Counted from the first letter of the stretch, positions 16,337-25,616 are shown. The stretch: 64,000 nucleotides of DNA from Nonomuraea sp. NEAU-A123 (GCF_018603905.1 NZ_JAHFZZ010000035.1:1-64000), one strand, 5' to 3'. Translations and numbers: made by a program. Notes: generated from the sequence alone by a model not told the origin.

Positions 16337-18253
16337 TCAGCTCCCGACGCGAGCGTCGTCCGCCGGTTGCCGATGGGCGAACTGCGTCCGGTACAGGTCC
16401 GCGTACAGTCCACCGGCCAGCAGCAGCTCCTCGTGCGTGCCGCGTTCCCTGACCTGGCCGGCCTCCACGACCAGGATCTGGTCGGCGTTCCTGATCGTGG
16501 ACAGCCGATGTGCGATCACCAGCGACGTCCGCCCGGCCAGCGCCGTCTCCAGCGCCCGCTGGATCGCCGCCTCCGACTCCGAGTCGAGGTGCGCGGTCGC
16601 CTCGTCGAGCACGACGATCGGCGGAGCCTTGAGCAGCAACCTGGCCAGGGCGATCCGCTGCTTCTCGCCGCCGGACAGGCGGTGGCCGCGCTCGCCGACC
16701 ACGGTGTCCAGGCCGTCCGGCAGGGCGCTGATCGTGTCCCAGATGAGCGCCGCCCGGCACGCCTCGATCAGTTCGCGCTCGCTCGCGCCGCGCCGGGCGT
16801 ACTCGAGGTTGGCCCGCAGGGTGTCGTGGAACAGGTGGGCGTCCTGGGCGACCACGCCCACCGCGTCGCGCAGCGACCCCAGGGTCAGGTCGCGGACGTC
16901 CTGGCCGCCGACTCGCACGCTGCCCTCGGTGGCGTCGTAGAGGCGGGGGACGAGCTGGGTGATCGTGGTCTTGCCCGCACCCGACGGCCCGACCAGCGCG
17001 GTCAGCTTTCCCGCCGGGGCGTGGAAGCTCAGGTCACGCAGCGTCCACCGGTCGTCCGCCTGCTCCGGTACGCGGGCCGCGGCGGACTCCAGCGAGGCCA
17101 GCGACATCTCGTCCGGCCCCGGGTAACGGAAACTGACCTGGTCGAAGACGACGTCCGGCGCCGCGGGGCCCGAATGACCCGGCGCGCCCAGCTCCCGCGC
17201 GTTGGCGCGCTCGGTGATGTGCGGCTCCAGATCGAGCACCTCCAGCACCCGGTCGAAGCTCACCAGGGCCGTCAGCGCCGTCACCTGCATCGAGGCCAGC
17301 AGGTTGATCGGCCCGTAGAGCCGCATCAGCAGCGCCACCATGGCCACCAGGGATCCGAGCTCGAGCGAGCCGCCGATGGTCAGGATGCCGCCGAGGCCGT
17401 ACACGACGGCCGTGGTCAGGGCCGTCAGGACGGTGACGACGATGGCGAAGATCCGTCCGTACACGACGCGCAGAATGGAGATGTCGCGGATGCGCGCGGT
17501 CTTGCCCGCGAACGTGGCCAGGTCGTCCTGTGGGTGGCCGTACAGCTTGGACAGCAGCGCCCCGGAGACGTTGAAGCGCTCGTGCATCATCGAGCTCATG
17601 TCGGCGTCCAGCTCCATCGACTCCCGCGCGAGCCGCGCCTGCCTCTTCGCGATCAGCCGGGCCGGCAGCAGGAAGAGCGGGATCATCACCAGCGCCGCGA
17701 GGGTGATCTGCCACGACAGGTACACCATCGCGACGAGGATGAGCACGAGCGTGAGCAGCGTCGACACCGACTGCGACAGCAGCGTCGTCAGGGCCTGCCT
17801 GGCGCCGATCACGTCGGTGTTGAGCCGGCTGACCAGCGCGCCGGTCTGCGTGCGGGTGAAGAACGCCAGCGGCTGGCGCTGGATGTGCGCGAACACCTTG
17901 GTCCGCAGGTCGTGTACCAGGCCCTCGCCGATCCAGCCCGAGCACCACGCCCCCAGGTACGCCGCCCCCGCCTCGACCAGCGACAACCCCGCCACCAGCA
18001 GGCACAGCCACGCCACCGTGCCGGTGCGCTTGGGGAGGATCCCGTCGTCGATGATCGCCTTGAGGATGAGGGGGCCGGCGGCCGTGATGACCGCGACGGT
18101 GACGGTGGTCAGCATCAGCAGGGCCAGGAACCCGCGGTAACGCCGCGCGTACGGGAGGATCCGCCGCACCGTCCCGGGCTTCACCCGCTGCTGGGTGATC
18201 GATTCGTCGAACCGTAGTCCCGCCGGGCCGCTCTTCGTGCTCTTCGCCCCCAA
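16337..18253 (-). CDS. ABC exporter, fused membrane and ATPase domains (type I half-transporter)
   Basis: About 638 residues. The N-terminal part carries a six-helix exporter membrane domain (for example GFLALLMLTTVTVAVITAA near residue 40 and the cytoplasmic segment LNTDVIGARQAL). The ATPase has Walker A GPSGAGKTT, signature LSGGEKQR, Walker B PPIVVLDEA and switch His in VIAHRLST. Two such chains normally dimerise to export peptides or drugs. The frame opens at TTG 18313, but the extra N-terminus there is a His-Pro repeat; TTG 18253 has GAGGCAGG upstream and is preferred. It is divergent from mbtH, with a StrR-type site in between, so it is probably the export or self-resistance gene of the cluster. 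Confidence 0.93.
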   Translation of the reverse strand: MGAKSTKSGPAGLRFDESITQQRVKPGTVRRILPYARRYRGFLALLMLTTVTVAVITAAGPLILKAIIDDGILPKRTGTVAWLCLLVAGLSLVEAGAAYLGAWCSGWIGEGLVHDLRTKVFAHIQRQPLAFFTRTQTGALVSRLNTDVIGARQALTTLLSQSVSTLLTLVLILVAMVYLSWQITLAALVMIPLFLLPARLIAKRQARLARESMELDADMSSMMHERFNVSGALLSKLYGHPQDDLATFAGKTARIRDISILRVVYGRIFAIVVTVLTALTTAVVYGLGGILTIGGSLELGSLVAMVALLMRLYGPINLLASMQVTALTALVSFDRVLEVLDLEPHITERANARELGAPGHSGPAAPDVVFDQVSFRYPGPDEMSLASLESAAARVPEQADDRWTLRDLSFHAPAGKLTALVGPSGAGKTTITQLVPRLYDATEGSVRVGGQDVRDLTLGSLRDAVGVVAQDAHLFHDTLRANLEYARRGASERELIEACRAALIWDTISALPDGLDTVVGERGHRLSGGEKQRIALARLLLKAPPIVVLDEATAHLDSESEAAIQRALETALAGRTSLVIAHRLSTIRNADQILVVEAGQVRERGTHEELLLAGGLYADLYRTQFAHRQPADDARVGS

Positions 18254-18274
18254 TGGGTACCTGCCTCGCTGTCG

Positions 18275-18297
18275 ATGGGGATGGGGATGGGGATGGG
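18275..18297 (+). repeat. Four head-to-tail ATGGGG hexamers
   Basis: Short simple repeat in the exporter/mbtH intergenic region, close to the exporter start. On the minus strand it would encode His-Pro repeats, one reason to reject the longer exporter N-terminus. Confidence 0.8.
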
Positions 18298-18317
18298 CGG
18301 CGGTGCCGGGCAAACCC

Positions 18318-18346
18318 GGCCAACTGCGGCATCAGCGCAGTTGAAC
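18318..18346. promoter_or_regulatory. StrR-type operator between exporter and mbtH
   Basis: The right half CAGTTGAAC is a perfect match to the half-site known for StrR-family activators (StrR, Bbr, Dbv4: GTTCRACTG, 11 bases, CRGTYGAAC). The left half ggccaactg matches 7 of 9, and the spacer is exactly 11 bases. It lies between divergent genes and a StrR-type regulator is encoded nearby, so it probably activates mbtH, the exporter or both. Confidence 0.8.
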
Positions 18347-18507
18347 GGGGAACCGCCGAAGTTGACTGGCGCCCGGCGCCTGAGTTCATAGTTGGTCCCA
18401 GCGGGGCCGAGCGACGCATCACGCGGCCACCGAACGCCGGACCGGAGTCGTACGCACGTCCGTTCTCCGGCGCCACCCACATCCCGTACCCGAGAAAGGA
18501 CGACGTG

Positions 18508-18720
18508 GTGACGAATCCGTTCGACGACCCGGATGCCCAGTACCTGGTCCTGGTCAACGACGAGGGCCAGCACTCCCTCTGGCCGATCTTCGTGACGGTC
18601 CCCGAAGGCTGGAAGACCGTGTTCGGGCAGGCCGGACGCCAGGAGTGTCTCGACTACATCGAGAAGTCGTGGACCGACATGCGTCCCAAGAGCCTGATCG
18701 AGGCGATGGAGAAGAAGTAA
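18508..18720 (+). CDS. MbtH-like protein (NRPS adenylation-domain partner)
   Basis: 70 residues, starting MTNPFDDPDAQYLVLVN. The family signature is present: NDEGQHSLWP matches NxExQxSxWP, and WTDMRPKSL matches the second conserved block. MbtH-like proteins bind A domains and are often needed for their folding or activity. GTG 18508 is chosen because GAAAGGA lies seven bases upstream and the conserved N-terminus begins there; GTG 18505 is possible. It would serve the NRPS at the left of the window and perhaps the stand-alone A protein. Expression is probably StrR-controlled through the site at 18318. Confidence 0.97.
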   Translation: MTNPFDDPDAQYLVLVNDEGQHSLWPIFVTVPEGWKTVFGQAGRQECLDYIEKSWTDMRPKSLIEAMEKK

Positions 18721-18729
18721 CCCGTCCCG

Positions 18730-18773
18730 CGACGTCGCCGATCCACCCGTGGTGGTCGGCGACGTCGGCTTTT
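18730..18773. terminator. Terminator between convergent mbtH and strR-type gene
   Basis: Outer stem of 12 perfect bases (cgacgtcgccga) plus an inner 5-base stem after one bulged base, loop cgt, followed by GCTTTT on the plus strand. It starts 10 bases after the mbtH stop. Confidence 0.85.
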
Positions 18774-18816
18774 CCGGGAGCTCTTCAGCGTTCCCGTTCG
18801 TCACGGCCCAGGCCCG

Positions 18817-19947
18817 TTACTGGCCGACAGCCTTCCAGGGCAGTGACGGGTCCCGCTCGTCGAGCTCCTGCGCGAACTGATGCCAGGTGGCGGCGTACTG
18901 GCGGGCCAGCCTGACCACCACGTGCTCCCAGTGGGGAGGGACCGCGTCGATGAGCTCCGACCAGCTCTCCATCGCCACTGCGGTCTGCTTCAGCAGCCGC
19001 AGCAACTGGCGGCCCTCCTCCTTCAGGCGTAGCGAGGGGTCGCGCAGCAGCTTGTCCAGCACCAGGGAGGGCTCCGGCTGGGGGAACTGCGCCGTCGTGG
19101 CCTGCTCGGCGCGCCGCTGGCCGATCTGGTCGGGCATCGCGGCGTCCGGTACAGGCTCCGCCGCGCCCTCGGCCGTGCCGGTGGCCGGCACGGTCATCGT
19201 GGGCGGCTCGTTCGACAACATGCGTCTGCGTACGTCGCTCGCCGTGGCCGGGGAGATCCCGGCGAGCCGTGCCACCTCCCGCAACGAGGACTCGGGATTG
19301 CGGGCGATGACCTCGGCCGCACGTAACCGGCCGCTGACGCCGCTCAGTGGCCGGACCCTGCCGTCGCGGCCGATGCGGGCGTTCAACTGCGGCACCGAGT
19401 CAGTTGAACGACGGCGGATGGCGGCCACCGCCTTGGCGCCGAGCCCGGACGCCCGCGCGATGGCCCGGTCCGACATGTGCGGGTGCGAGGCGACGATGCG
19501 GATCGCGGCGGCCCGCCGGTCGGCCTGGGTGAGGGGGAGACCGTGGGCGATGTTCGCCTGCACGGCGTGCAGGAAGGCGTCCTCCGTGGTGCCGTCGAAG
19601 AACTCGACGTCGATGTTCTCCTGGCCGCGTACCAGAGCGGCGAGCAGGCGGTGCATTCCGTCGATCACGCGCCGGTCGGAGCGGCGGACGAGGATGGCGG
19701 GAAGGGGACCGTCGATTTCGGCCAGCCGCGCCACGTGTTCCTGGTCCTGCCCCGCCAGCCGGGGCGACTCGCCGGGCATGAGCGTGGCGATCGGCACGCA
19801 GACGATCTGCGGCCCGAGATCGTCGGGAAGTGCGGTGAGCCCGGCGGAGCAAGTGCCCGTGGATTCCGGAACCGGGCCCACGCCGAATTCGTTTGCCTGC
19901 AAATCTTTCACCCCGTTAACATGGTGCTCATGTCTAATTATCCTCAT
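18817..19947 (-). CDS. StrR-type pathway-specific transcriptional activator (ParB-like N-terminus plus HTH)
   Basis: 376 residues. The N-terminal part is ParB/Srx-like: IVCVPIATLMPGESPRL, then GPLPAILVRRSDRRVIDGMH. The middle carries helix-turn-helix segments: MSDRAIARASGLGAKAVAAI and SLREVARLAGISPATASDV. The layout is that of StrR and of the glycopeptide regulators Bbr, Dbv4 and Tei15*, which activate antibiotic genes by binding a palindrome of two 9-base halves 11 bases apart. Such a palindrome lies before mbtH, and a perfect one lies inside this gene. Convergent with mbtH. ATG 19947 is taken; GTG 19911 (VKDLQANEF) is an alternative, and neither has a clear ribosome site. Confidence 0.92.
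   Translation of the reverse strand: MRIIRHEHHVNGVKDLQANEFGVGPVPESTGTCSAGLTALPDDLGPQIVCVPIATLMPGESPRLAGQDQEHVARLAEIDGPLPAILVRRSDRRVIDGMHRLLAALVRGQENIDVEFFDGTTEDAFLHAVQANIAHGLPLTQADRRAAAIRIVASHPHMSDRAIARASGLGAKAVAAIRRRSTDSVPQLNARIGRDGRVRPLSGVSGRLRAAEVIARNPESSLREVARLAGISPATASDVRRRMLSNEPPTMTVPATGTAEGAAEPVPDAAMPDQIGQRRAEQATTAQFPQPEPSLVLDKLLRDPSLRLKEEGRQLLRLLKQTAVAMESWSELIDAVPPHWEHVVVRLARQYAATWHQFAQELDERDPSLPWKAVGQ
19381..19409. promoter_or_regulatory. Perfect StrR-type operator inside the regulator gene
   Basis: GTTCAACTG, 11 bases, CAGTTGAAC: both halves match the StrR-family consensus fully and are exact complements of each other. It falls within the codons for the HTH region (near STDSVPQLN). 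An intragenic site could serve autoregulation by blocking elongation, or be a looping partner of the 18318 site about 1 kb away. Confidence 0.8.
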
Positions 19948-20682
19948 TAATTGCCCGCCGCCGGACGATAGTTTTCCTCGCGTGATTTCTCCAGCGAAGT
20001 CCTGGCATGGCGAGGGGCATGGTCCGCCGCGATTTCGAAAGTGCTCAGGAGAACGAAAGAAGTGCCCGTTCCCGCATCAAGTGGCCGCCGCGCCCGATCC
20101 GCGTCATTCCACAGAATGCCATCGGCCGAGCAGAGAGGTGCAGGATGAGGTGGGCGTCCCTGCGGCCGCCCAAGGGGGCCAGAAGCTCATGATGACTCAT
20201 CATCCACAGGGCAGGTCACTATGCCAAGCCTTTGGAGTCATCTTTGTATGTCAAATCTGTCATTGGCCGATCGGGTCAGGTTAATTCTTTCTGGTAAGGA
20301 CGCTCCTCAGACGAGGGCGGGAAGACTCGCGGGCCATGGGGGCGGCGAACCCCCTGTTCAGCCGCCGTGGGCCGCGCGCACCACCAGGCGCAGCCTAGAT
20401 ACACGGTTATTGATCATTGATCTATTTCGCCTGGCCGAGCCCGCGACCTGCGGCTTCACCGGGACCGCGGCGGCCGGGCGCCGGATGGGAGCGCTGGAAG
20501 TCGCACCCGGCGCCTTGGATGATCACGCACAGTGAGTGGCAGCTCTCTGGATTGCGCCGAATTCGGCGGCCCGCGCCGGGATGAACGGTTAGCGCGGTGA
20601 CGAGGTGGCCACGCTCAGTCCCCGCCCGGTGGGTGTACGCGTTTGTGCTTTTTTTATAGAGGCTGGTATTAGGTTCTCGTCC
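19948..20682. other. Intergenic stretch between cluster and transposase
   Basis: No gene I can support. A 104-codon plus-strand frame at 20221-20535 has no recognisable motif and atypical composition. The last 200 bases are locally AT-rich (T-run at 20650-20656), as often seen at insertion-sequence edges, but I could not define terminal inverted repeats. Confidence 0.4.
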
Positions 20683-22413
20683 ATGTACTTGCGGTCGACT
20701 CCCCGGCGGAATAAGGACGGTTCCGTAGTTCGCTACCTGCAGTTGGCGCACAACGCGTGGGATCCGGCGACGAAGCGTTCGAAAGTGCAGGTCATCTACA
20801 ACTTCGGCCGGGACGACGCCTCGAACCGGCAGGCCCTCGTACGCCTGGCCGCCTCGGTTGTCAAGATCCTTGAGCCCGCCCAGCTCCTCGACGTGGCCGC
20901 CGACGGCCTGGAGTTCGTGGACTCGCAGCCGTTCGGCGCGGTGTGGGTGCTGGACGCGCTGTGGCGGCAATTAGAGCTCGACGGGACGTTCCGCGGGATG
21001 CGCCGGGACGGCGCGCTGGACCCCGCGGCGGAGCGGGTGCTGTTCGCCCTGGTCGCCAGCCGGGCCCTGGCGGGCTCGGCCGACCCGCCCGCCGAGGTCG
21101 CGCGCTGGGTGAACGAGGATGTCTTCGTCGACGGGCTGCCCGCGACCACCGAGGACGCCTGCCGGAAGGTGACCAAGTGGCTGTGCGAGGTGTCCGGCCG
21201 GCTGCAGGAAGAGGTCTTCCATCGGGTGGCCGACCGCCTCGACCTCAAAGCCGACCTGCTGTTCTTCGAGTCCGCCCATGGCGGTCTGCAGCCGGGCCTC
21301 GGCCTGGACGGGGACGAGGATCCCCAGGGCGAGGGGTCGAAGGATGCCCAGTCCCTGGCCCCGCCCTGGGGCTGCCACGAGGCCCACCAGACCGTGATCG
21401 GGCTGGCCGTCACCCGTACCGGCATCCCGCTCAGGATCTGGCGCTGGCCCGGCTGCACGGACGACGCGGCGATGATCCGCCAGGCCAAGGAGGACATGAA
21501 GGACTGGACGCTGTCGCGCGTCATCCGGACGGCCGACCGCGGCCGCCCGATCGCCGCAGACCGGCACGCCCTGCGCAAGGACGACGACCACCCCTACATC
21601 GTCGGCGCAAAACTGCGCTCGGGGTCGGCCGAGGCCGACGCCGCGCTGTCCCGCCAGGGCCGCTACCACCGCGTGGCGGCGAACCTGCGGGTCAAGGAGG
21701 TCCACATCGCCGCGGACGAACGCTTCGTGATCTGCCGCGACACCCGGACCGCCCAGCGCGACGCCGAAGTACGCACCCGCCTGGTGGAGGAACTCTCCGC
21801 GCTGATCGACGGCACCGACAGGCTGTCCGTCGCCGAACGCACCGACCTGCACATGGAGATCTCGGCCAATCCCCGGATGCGCCGCTATCTGCGCCTGACG
21901 CCCGGCGGGCTGCTGCGCATCGACGTCAAGGCCGTCAAGGCCGAGGAGAACCTCGACGGCAAGTATCTGGTCCGCACCACCGACCCCGAGCTGCCGGCCG
22001 AGGAGATCGCGCTTGGCTACATGAGGTTGCTCGAGTGCGAACGCACGTGGCGCGACCTGCTCGCCGGCCTGCGGCGGCTGAAGAGCCGGGGGGAGCCTGG
22101 AGACCGCGGGCACCTGCTGCTCACCTGGCTCAGCCTCCTTCTCGTCCGCATCGCCGAGAGCCGTACCGGGCTGTCGTGGTCAGGGTTACGGCGGGAGTTC
22201 GACCGCATCAAGCTCGGCACGTTTGCCGCCCGTACCGGCCTCCTGCGGCAGCGTACCGAGATCACCGAGGAGCAGTACGAGCTGCTCGCGGCCCTGGGCC
22301 TGGCCCCCCCGCCGCGGATCATCCAGATCACACCGTCGGACGGCGGACGGCGGAGGGCGGGCCCACATGCCATGAGCCGCCCACCGGCGCGGATGGCCGG
22401 GGGCGGTTCGTGA
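20683..22413 (+). mobile_element. IS1634-like transposase, possibly inactive
   Basis: About 576 residues from ATG 20683 (AGG lies nine bases upstream). The opening MYLRSTPRRNKDG followed by YLQLAHN is typical of IS1634/IS4-group transposases, and later blocks fit: IRTADRGR (second acidic residue), ENLDGKYLVRT and LLECERTWRDL (glutamate region). The first catalytic Asp, normally in an F-[DN]-x-T context, appears as Glu in LLFFESAHGG near residue 195, so activity is doubtful. No terminal repeats or target duplication were found by eye. It separates the peptide cluster from unrelated genes. Confidence 0.8.
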
Positions 22414-22422
22414 CGGGGCGGA

Positions 22423-22525
22423 TCAGGAGCGGGTCTCCTTGGGGAGCAGGAGCCCGACCAGGAAGGTCGCGGCCATCATCGCGGCCGCCGCTCCCAGCGT
22501 GCACCCGCCACCGAGGCCGCCTAAG
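22423..22525 (-). pseudogene. C-terminal remnant of a transporter
   Basis: The minus strand reads GLGGGCTLGAAAAMMAATFL then VGLLLPKETRS and a stop at 22423, looking like the last helix of an MFS drug transporter. The rest of the gene is absent and its upstream end is probably lost at the transposase insertion. Evidence is one short segment, so this is tentative. Confidence 0.4.
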
Positions 22526-23860
22526 ATCCACTCACGGCACCTGCCTCGTCGAGTAATTTACACCGCTTCCGAGTGATTTCCACACCCCGCACGCCGAAGG
22601 CGGCGCGCTTCAAGGCGTCAAGGTCGCCCTGCCAGGTCCGAATCGGCCCGTTGGCCAGCATCCACCGATCTCCTTCAACGGGTTGGAACCGCGCGTCGCC
22701 TTCGAGAAGCGCAGCCGCAGGTGCGCAAGCACAGGTGGTGATTATCCGAGAAATGCCTGCTCGTGCCCTTGGAGTCGCAAAGCTCGGGCGTGTCGCGGCG
22801 CTCGACGTGAGGTTAGCTGAGGCCGGCGAGCAACCGGCCATGATCACTGGCGGGATCGAGGGCCGGCGAGAACCGGGAAACCCCAGGTCGAACGCGGTAC
22901 TAGTGAGTAGGGCGGGTGGGACTTGAACCCACGACCCACGGATTATGAGAATCCTCGGTAAGTATCACCAGGTGTCATCGAGTGTTGTTTTGTATCGCTG
23001 TGATCGGAATCGTCCACGCCGGCGTGCCAGCGAGTGTTATCGCGTGTCAGGTTGTGGGGCGTACACGCGAGCAACCACCGAGCAACCGTGCGCCCTAGAC
23101 CATCGCCATTATGTGCCGTTTGCCCACCAGGTTGCCGCTCGTCGGCCGCCAGCGGGCGGCCTGACTTCAGTGTTCTGGCTGACTCCTCACCGAGCTACCG
23201 TGCGTGGGGGTCAGCCCATAAGCCGAAACCCACGATGAAATGATCTTGAGGGGAGCTGCTTCTGGTCGCAGGCGCACTGTTCAACCAAGGCGGTCCACGG
23301 ACCGGTGCGAACGTAGCCCAGGTGGTGGGCATCCCACTGCTGTTCCCGACGCTGCTGGTGCCGCTACTGCGCTGGCGATCGTTATCTGCGGCTGTCAAGC
23401 GAACTGGCTGGTCACCCGCTTGGAGGTCTGTCAGGCGCGTTAGGCAAGTCGTTCCGCATGCCGAGCATGGCAGGGGCTGACGCGAAAGACTTTCGTGCGC
23501 GTGCAGGGGTGGTCGGTCGGCTAAGGCGTGTTGGCCAGCGCTGACGGCACGGCGGGCTGCGGTGGCGGACGGGTCGCGCTGGCCCCTTCATGACGCGCAT
23601 GGACCTCGCCTCAACCTTGCAGGACATGCTGTCCGCATCGGTCGCCGGCACCCTGGCCCGCGCCGCCGCGCTCTGAGAAGGCGTCCAGGGCCGACGCCCT
23701 CGTACGGGCTGCGTCACGGTGTCCGACTGCTGGGCCGTCCCAACGAGCCCCCGCGAACTGACCATCCGACCGGAGCGCGCGCCCGGCGACTACTACGAAG
23801 TGCACGTCGTGGCGGGAAGACCCAAGCGGGCTGAGTTCCGTGGTTCGGCGTGCCCAACGA
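22526..23860. other. Decayed, non-coding stretch around an integration scar
   Basis: Apart from the tRNA fragment, no intact gene. A minus-strand frame at 22521-22847 (108 codons) has no motif I know. A plus-strand piece at about 23256-23480 reads ALFNQGGPRTGANVAQVVG then IPLLFPTLLVPLLRWRS before a stop, like one or two helices of a lost membrane protein. GC is lower and codon bias weaker than in neighbours. Confidence 0.5.
22910..22949 (-). tRNA. 3' fragment of a tRNA gene (anticodon CAT), likely attachment-site scar
   Basis: On the minus strand the sequence runs from the anticodon loop CTCATAA through a variable loop, a perfect T-arm (GTGGG, TTCAAGT, CCCAC) and into CCGCCC. The 5' half is missing: upstream of the loop the sequence does not form D-arm or acceptor. 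Integrative elements of actinomycetes often insert in tRNA 3' ends and leave such a copy. Confidence 0.7.
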
Positions 23861-23863
23861 CAT

Positions 23864-23893
23864 GGGTGACGGCGATTCGGATCGCCGTCACCC
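23864..23893. terminator. Hairpin after the secreted propeller gene
   Basis: A perfect 13-base stem (gggtgacggcgat and complement) with loop tcgg, 11 bases past the stop of the minus-strand gene. A stable TCGG-type tetraloop; good rho-independent-like terminator without T-run. Confidence 0.75.
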
Positions 23894-23903
23894 CGTCGGG
23901 AGG

Positions 23904-25574
23904 TTACGCGGGGGGCTGGGACACGACGACCACGTGGGTGGTCTTCGCCGGCTCGATTGTCGAGTTTCCCACCAGCTGGATGACGTACGTGTGCTTGCCG
24001 GCCGTCGTCGGCGTGTCAGCGAAGCTGAACGACCCGTCGGCAGCGGCAGTCATCTTGGCCAGGGCTTTCGAGGTAGTGCCATCGGGGTTGGAGACGTTAC
24101 GTACGACGGTGACAATGGTGAGCGGGAAGGTGATGCCGTCGGCGGCGAACGTTCCGTTGAATTCGAGTCGCTCGCCGACGACGCCGGTCGCCGGGCCGGT
24201 CACTGTGAGCACCGGCTGGTACAGGCCCACCTCGACGATGGCCGAGGCGCCGCTGCCCCTGAACCATGAGTTGCCCGGCCAGTACAACCGATATTCGTAC
24301 GACCCCCATTTCGGTGCGGTATCGGTGAACTGGTACGTGCCGTCCGCCTTCGTGGTGACTTCCTGGAAGGGCCGGGAGGTGCCGTCGGGGAGCCAGCGGT
24401 ACAGCTCAAGCGTCTGCATGCCGGGCAGCGCGCCGGTGCTCAGCGTGAGCCGCCCGCTGAAGGTCAGCTGCTTGAGCGCGGTCGCCTCGGTGGGAGCCGT
24501 CATGGTCAGGGTGGAGGCGTGGTAAGGCGAATGCGGCAGCCGCCAGAGGTGCATCCGCCCAGTGTCAGGCTCCTTCAGCACCGCATAGGTGAGGACGCCG
24601 TAGAAGGCGATGCTGCCCGACACCAGCGCCTTCCCCTGGTGGTCGGCCGAGTAGATCACCTCCGCCGTGGCCGGGTCGTACACCACGAGCTCCGCCGCGT
24701 CGCCCGCGGAGGAGTTCCAGCCGCCCACGACGTAGGCGCCGTCCGGGCTGGCCGCGACGGCGGTGGGGAGGCCGTGCTCGCTCAGCTCGCCGCTATCGTA
24801 GGCGCGTGTCTTGGCGTTGGTCGTCGTATCCCAGGCGTCGAACCGGTGGGTGTCGGCCAGCGCCGACAGCGCCGCTGACCCGTAGTCGGCGAGGGCGAGG
24901 TCCCGCAGGGACGTGTCAGCGCGGATCTCACCGCGCGGGATGGCCGGGGTGGTGCTGACGTCATACACCCTGACCGAGGCGGGGTCGGCTCCAGGCTCCC
25001 CCGCCGCCAGTGTGCTCCCGGCGACGGCGACCAGCGGAGGCTGCGTCGTGCTTGGCCCGACCGAGACGAGGGTGGGTGTCGGCCTCCACAGCTCGAGGGC
25101 GACGACGCCTCCTTCCCCCGCTTGACCGCACCCGTATCCGACCCACAGCCGCTCGTACGACTGGGCCAGCGTGGACGGGCACGGGTAGGCGGTGAGGTCG
25201 ATCCGCTTGGTGATGGCGAGCGTTGCGATGTCGATCTCGATCACTTCATGCGAATCGCGCAGCGCCGCGTACACCTTCCTGCCGTTGTCCGCCACGGACA
25301 GGGCCACGGCACCGGACAGGCCGCTGATCGTGTCGATGAGCGTGCCGTCGCTTTTGGTGACCACGATCCGATCGTCGGCGGCGACGAAGATTTTGCCGCT
25401 CTGCCCCACCACGTCGCCGCCCCTGTCTGCGGCGACGCCGAGGTCGGTGACGGTGTCGGCGGCCGAGGCGGCGGGTGCCTGAGCGACGAGCAGGACCGCT
25501 GCCAGGAACAGGGACCCAGCCAGGGCGACTAATCGGTGGGAAAGAGGAGCACGGCCAGAGCTTGAGAGGCGCAC
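23904..25574 (-). CDS. Secreted protein with beta-propeller-like and Ig-like domains
   Basis: About 556 residues. Residues 1-40 are a Sec signal peptide: basic start, hydrophobic LVALAGSLFLAAVLLVA, then ASAAD. The next 330 residues have repeated blade-like units (VALSVADNGRKVYAALRDSH, AVAASPDGAYVVGGWN), as in YVTN-type propellers. The C-terminal 170 residues hold two Ig-like/bacterial repeat domains (for example LTFSGRLTLSTG and GERLEFNGTF) with the ADGSFSFADTP type of turn. No catalytic motif seen. GTG 25574 is chosen because GGAG lies five bases upstream and the signal peptide starts there, although the frame is open far upstream. A LexA-box-like palindrome lies 26 bases upstream. Function unknown; a surface adhesin or envelope protein is possible. 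Confidence 0.75.
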   Translation of the reverse strand: MRLSSSGRAPLSHRLVALAGSLFLAAVLLVAQAPAASAADTVTDLGVAADRGGDVVGQSGKIFVAADDRIVVTKSDGTLIDTISGLSGAVALSVADNGRKVYAALRDSHEVIEIDIATLAITKRIDLTAYPCPSTLAQSYERLWVGYGCGQAGEGGVVALELWRPTPTLVSVGPSTTQPPLVAVAGSTLAAGEPGADPASVRVYDVSTTPAIPRGEIRADTSLRDLALADYGSAALSALADTHRFDAWDTTTNAKTRAYDSGELSEHGLPTAVAASPDGAYVVGGWNSSAGDAAELVVYDPATAEVIYSADHQGKALVSGSIAFYGVLTYAVLKEPDTGRMHLWRLPHSPYHASTLTMTAPTEATALKQLTFSGRLTLSTGALPGMQTLELYRWLPDGTSRPFQEVTTKADGTYQFTDTAPKWGSYEYRLYWPGNSWFRGSGASAIVEVGLYQPVLTVTGPATGVVGERLEFNGTFAADGITFPLTIVTVVRNVSNPDGTTSKALAKMTAAADGSFSFADTPTTAGKHTYVIQLVGNSTIEPAKTTHVVVVSQPPA

Positions 25575-25600
25575 ATGCACTCCATTCAGAAGGACGATTG

Positions 25601-25616
25601 TCGAACGTATGTTCGC
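25601..25616. promoter_or_regulatory. LexA (SOS) box-like palindrome
   Basis: TCGAACGTATGTTCGC matches the actinobacterial and Bacillus-type SOS box (TCGAACNNNNGTTCGA) at all but the last base. It lies 26 bases upstream of the chosen start of the minus-strand secreted protein, where a repressor would block transcription. Confidence 0.6.

Noticed and set aside
18360..18395. Second StrR-like site after 18346
   Set aside because: Only one half (gttgactg) is similar; the other half matches three of nine positions.
20221..20535. 104-codon ORF before the transposase
   Set aside because: A weak ribosome site exists, but there is no recognisable motif and composition is not convincing.
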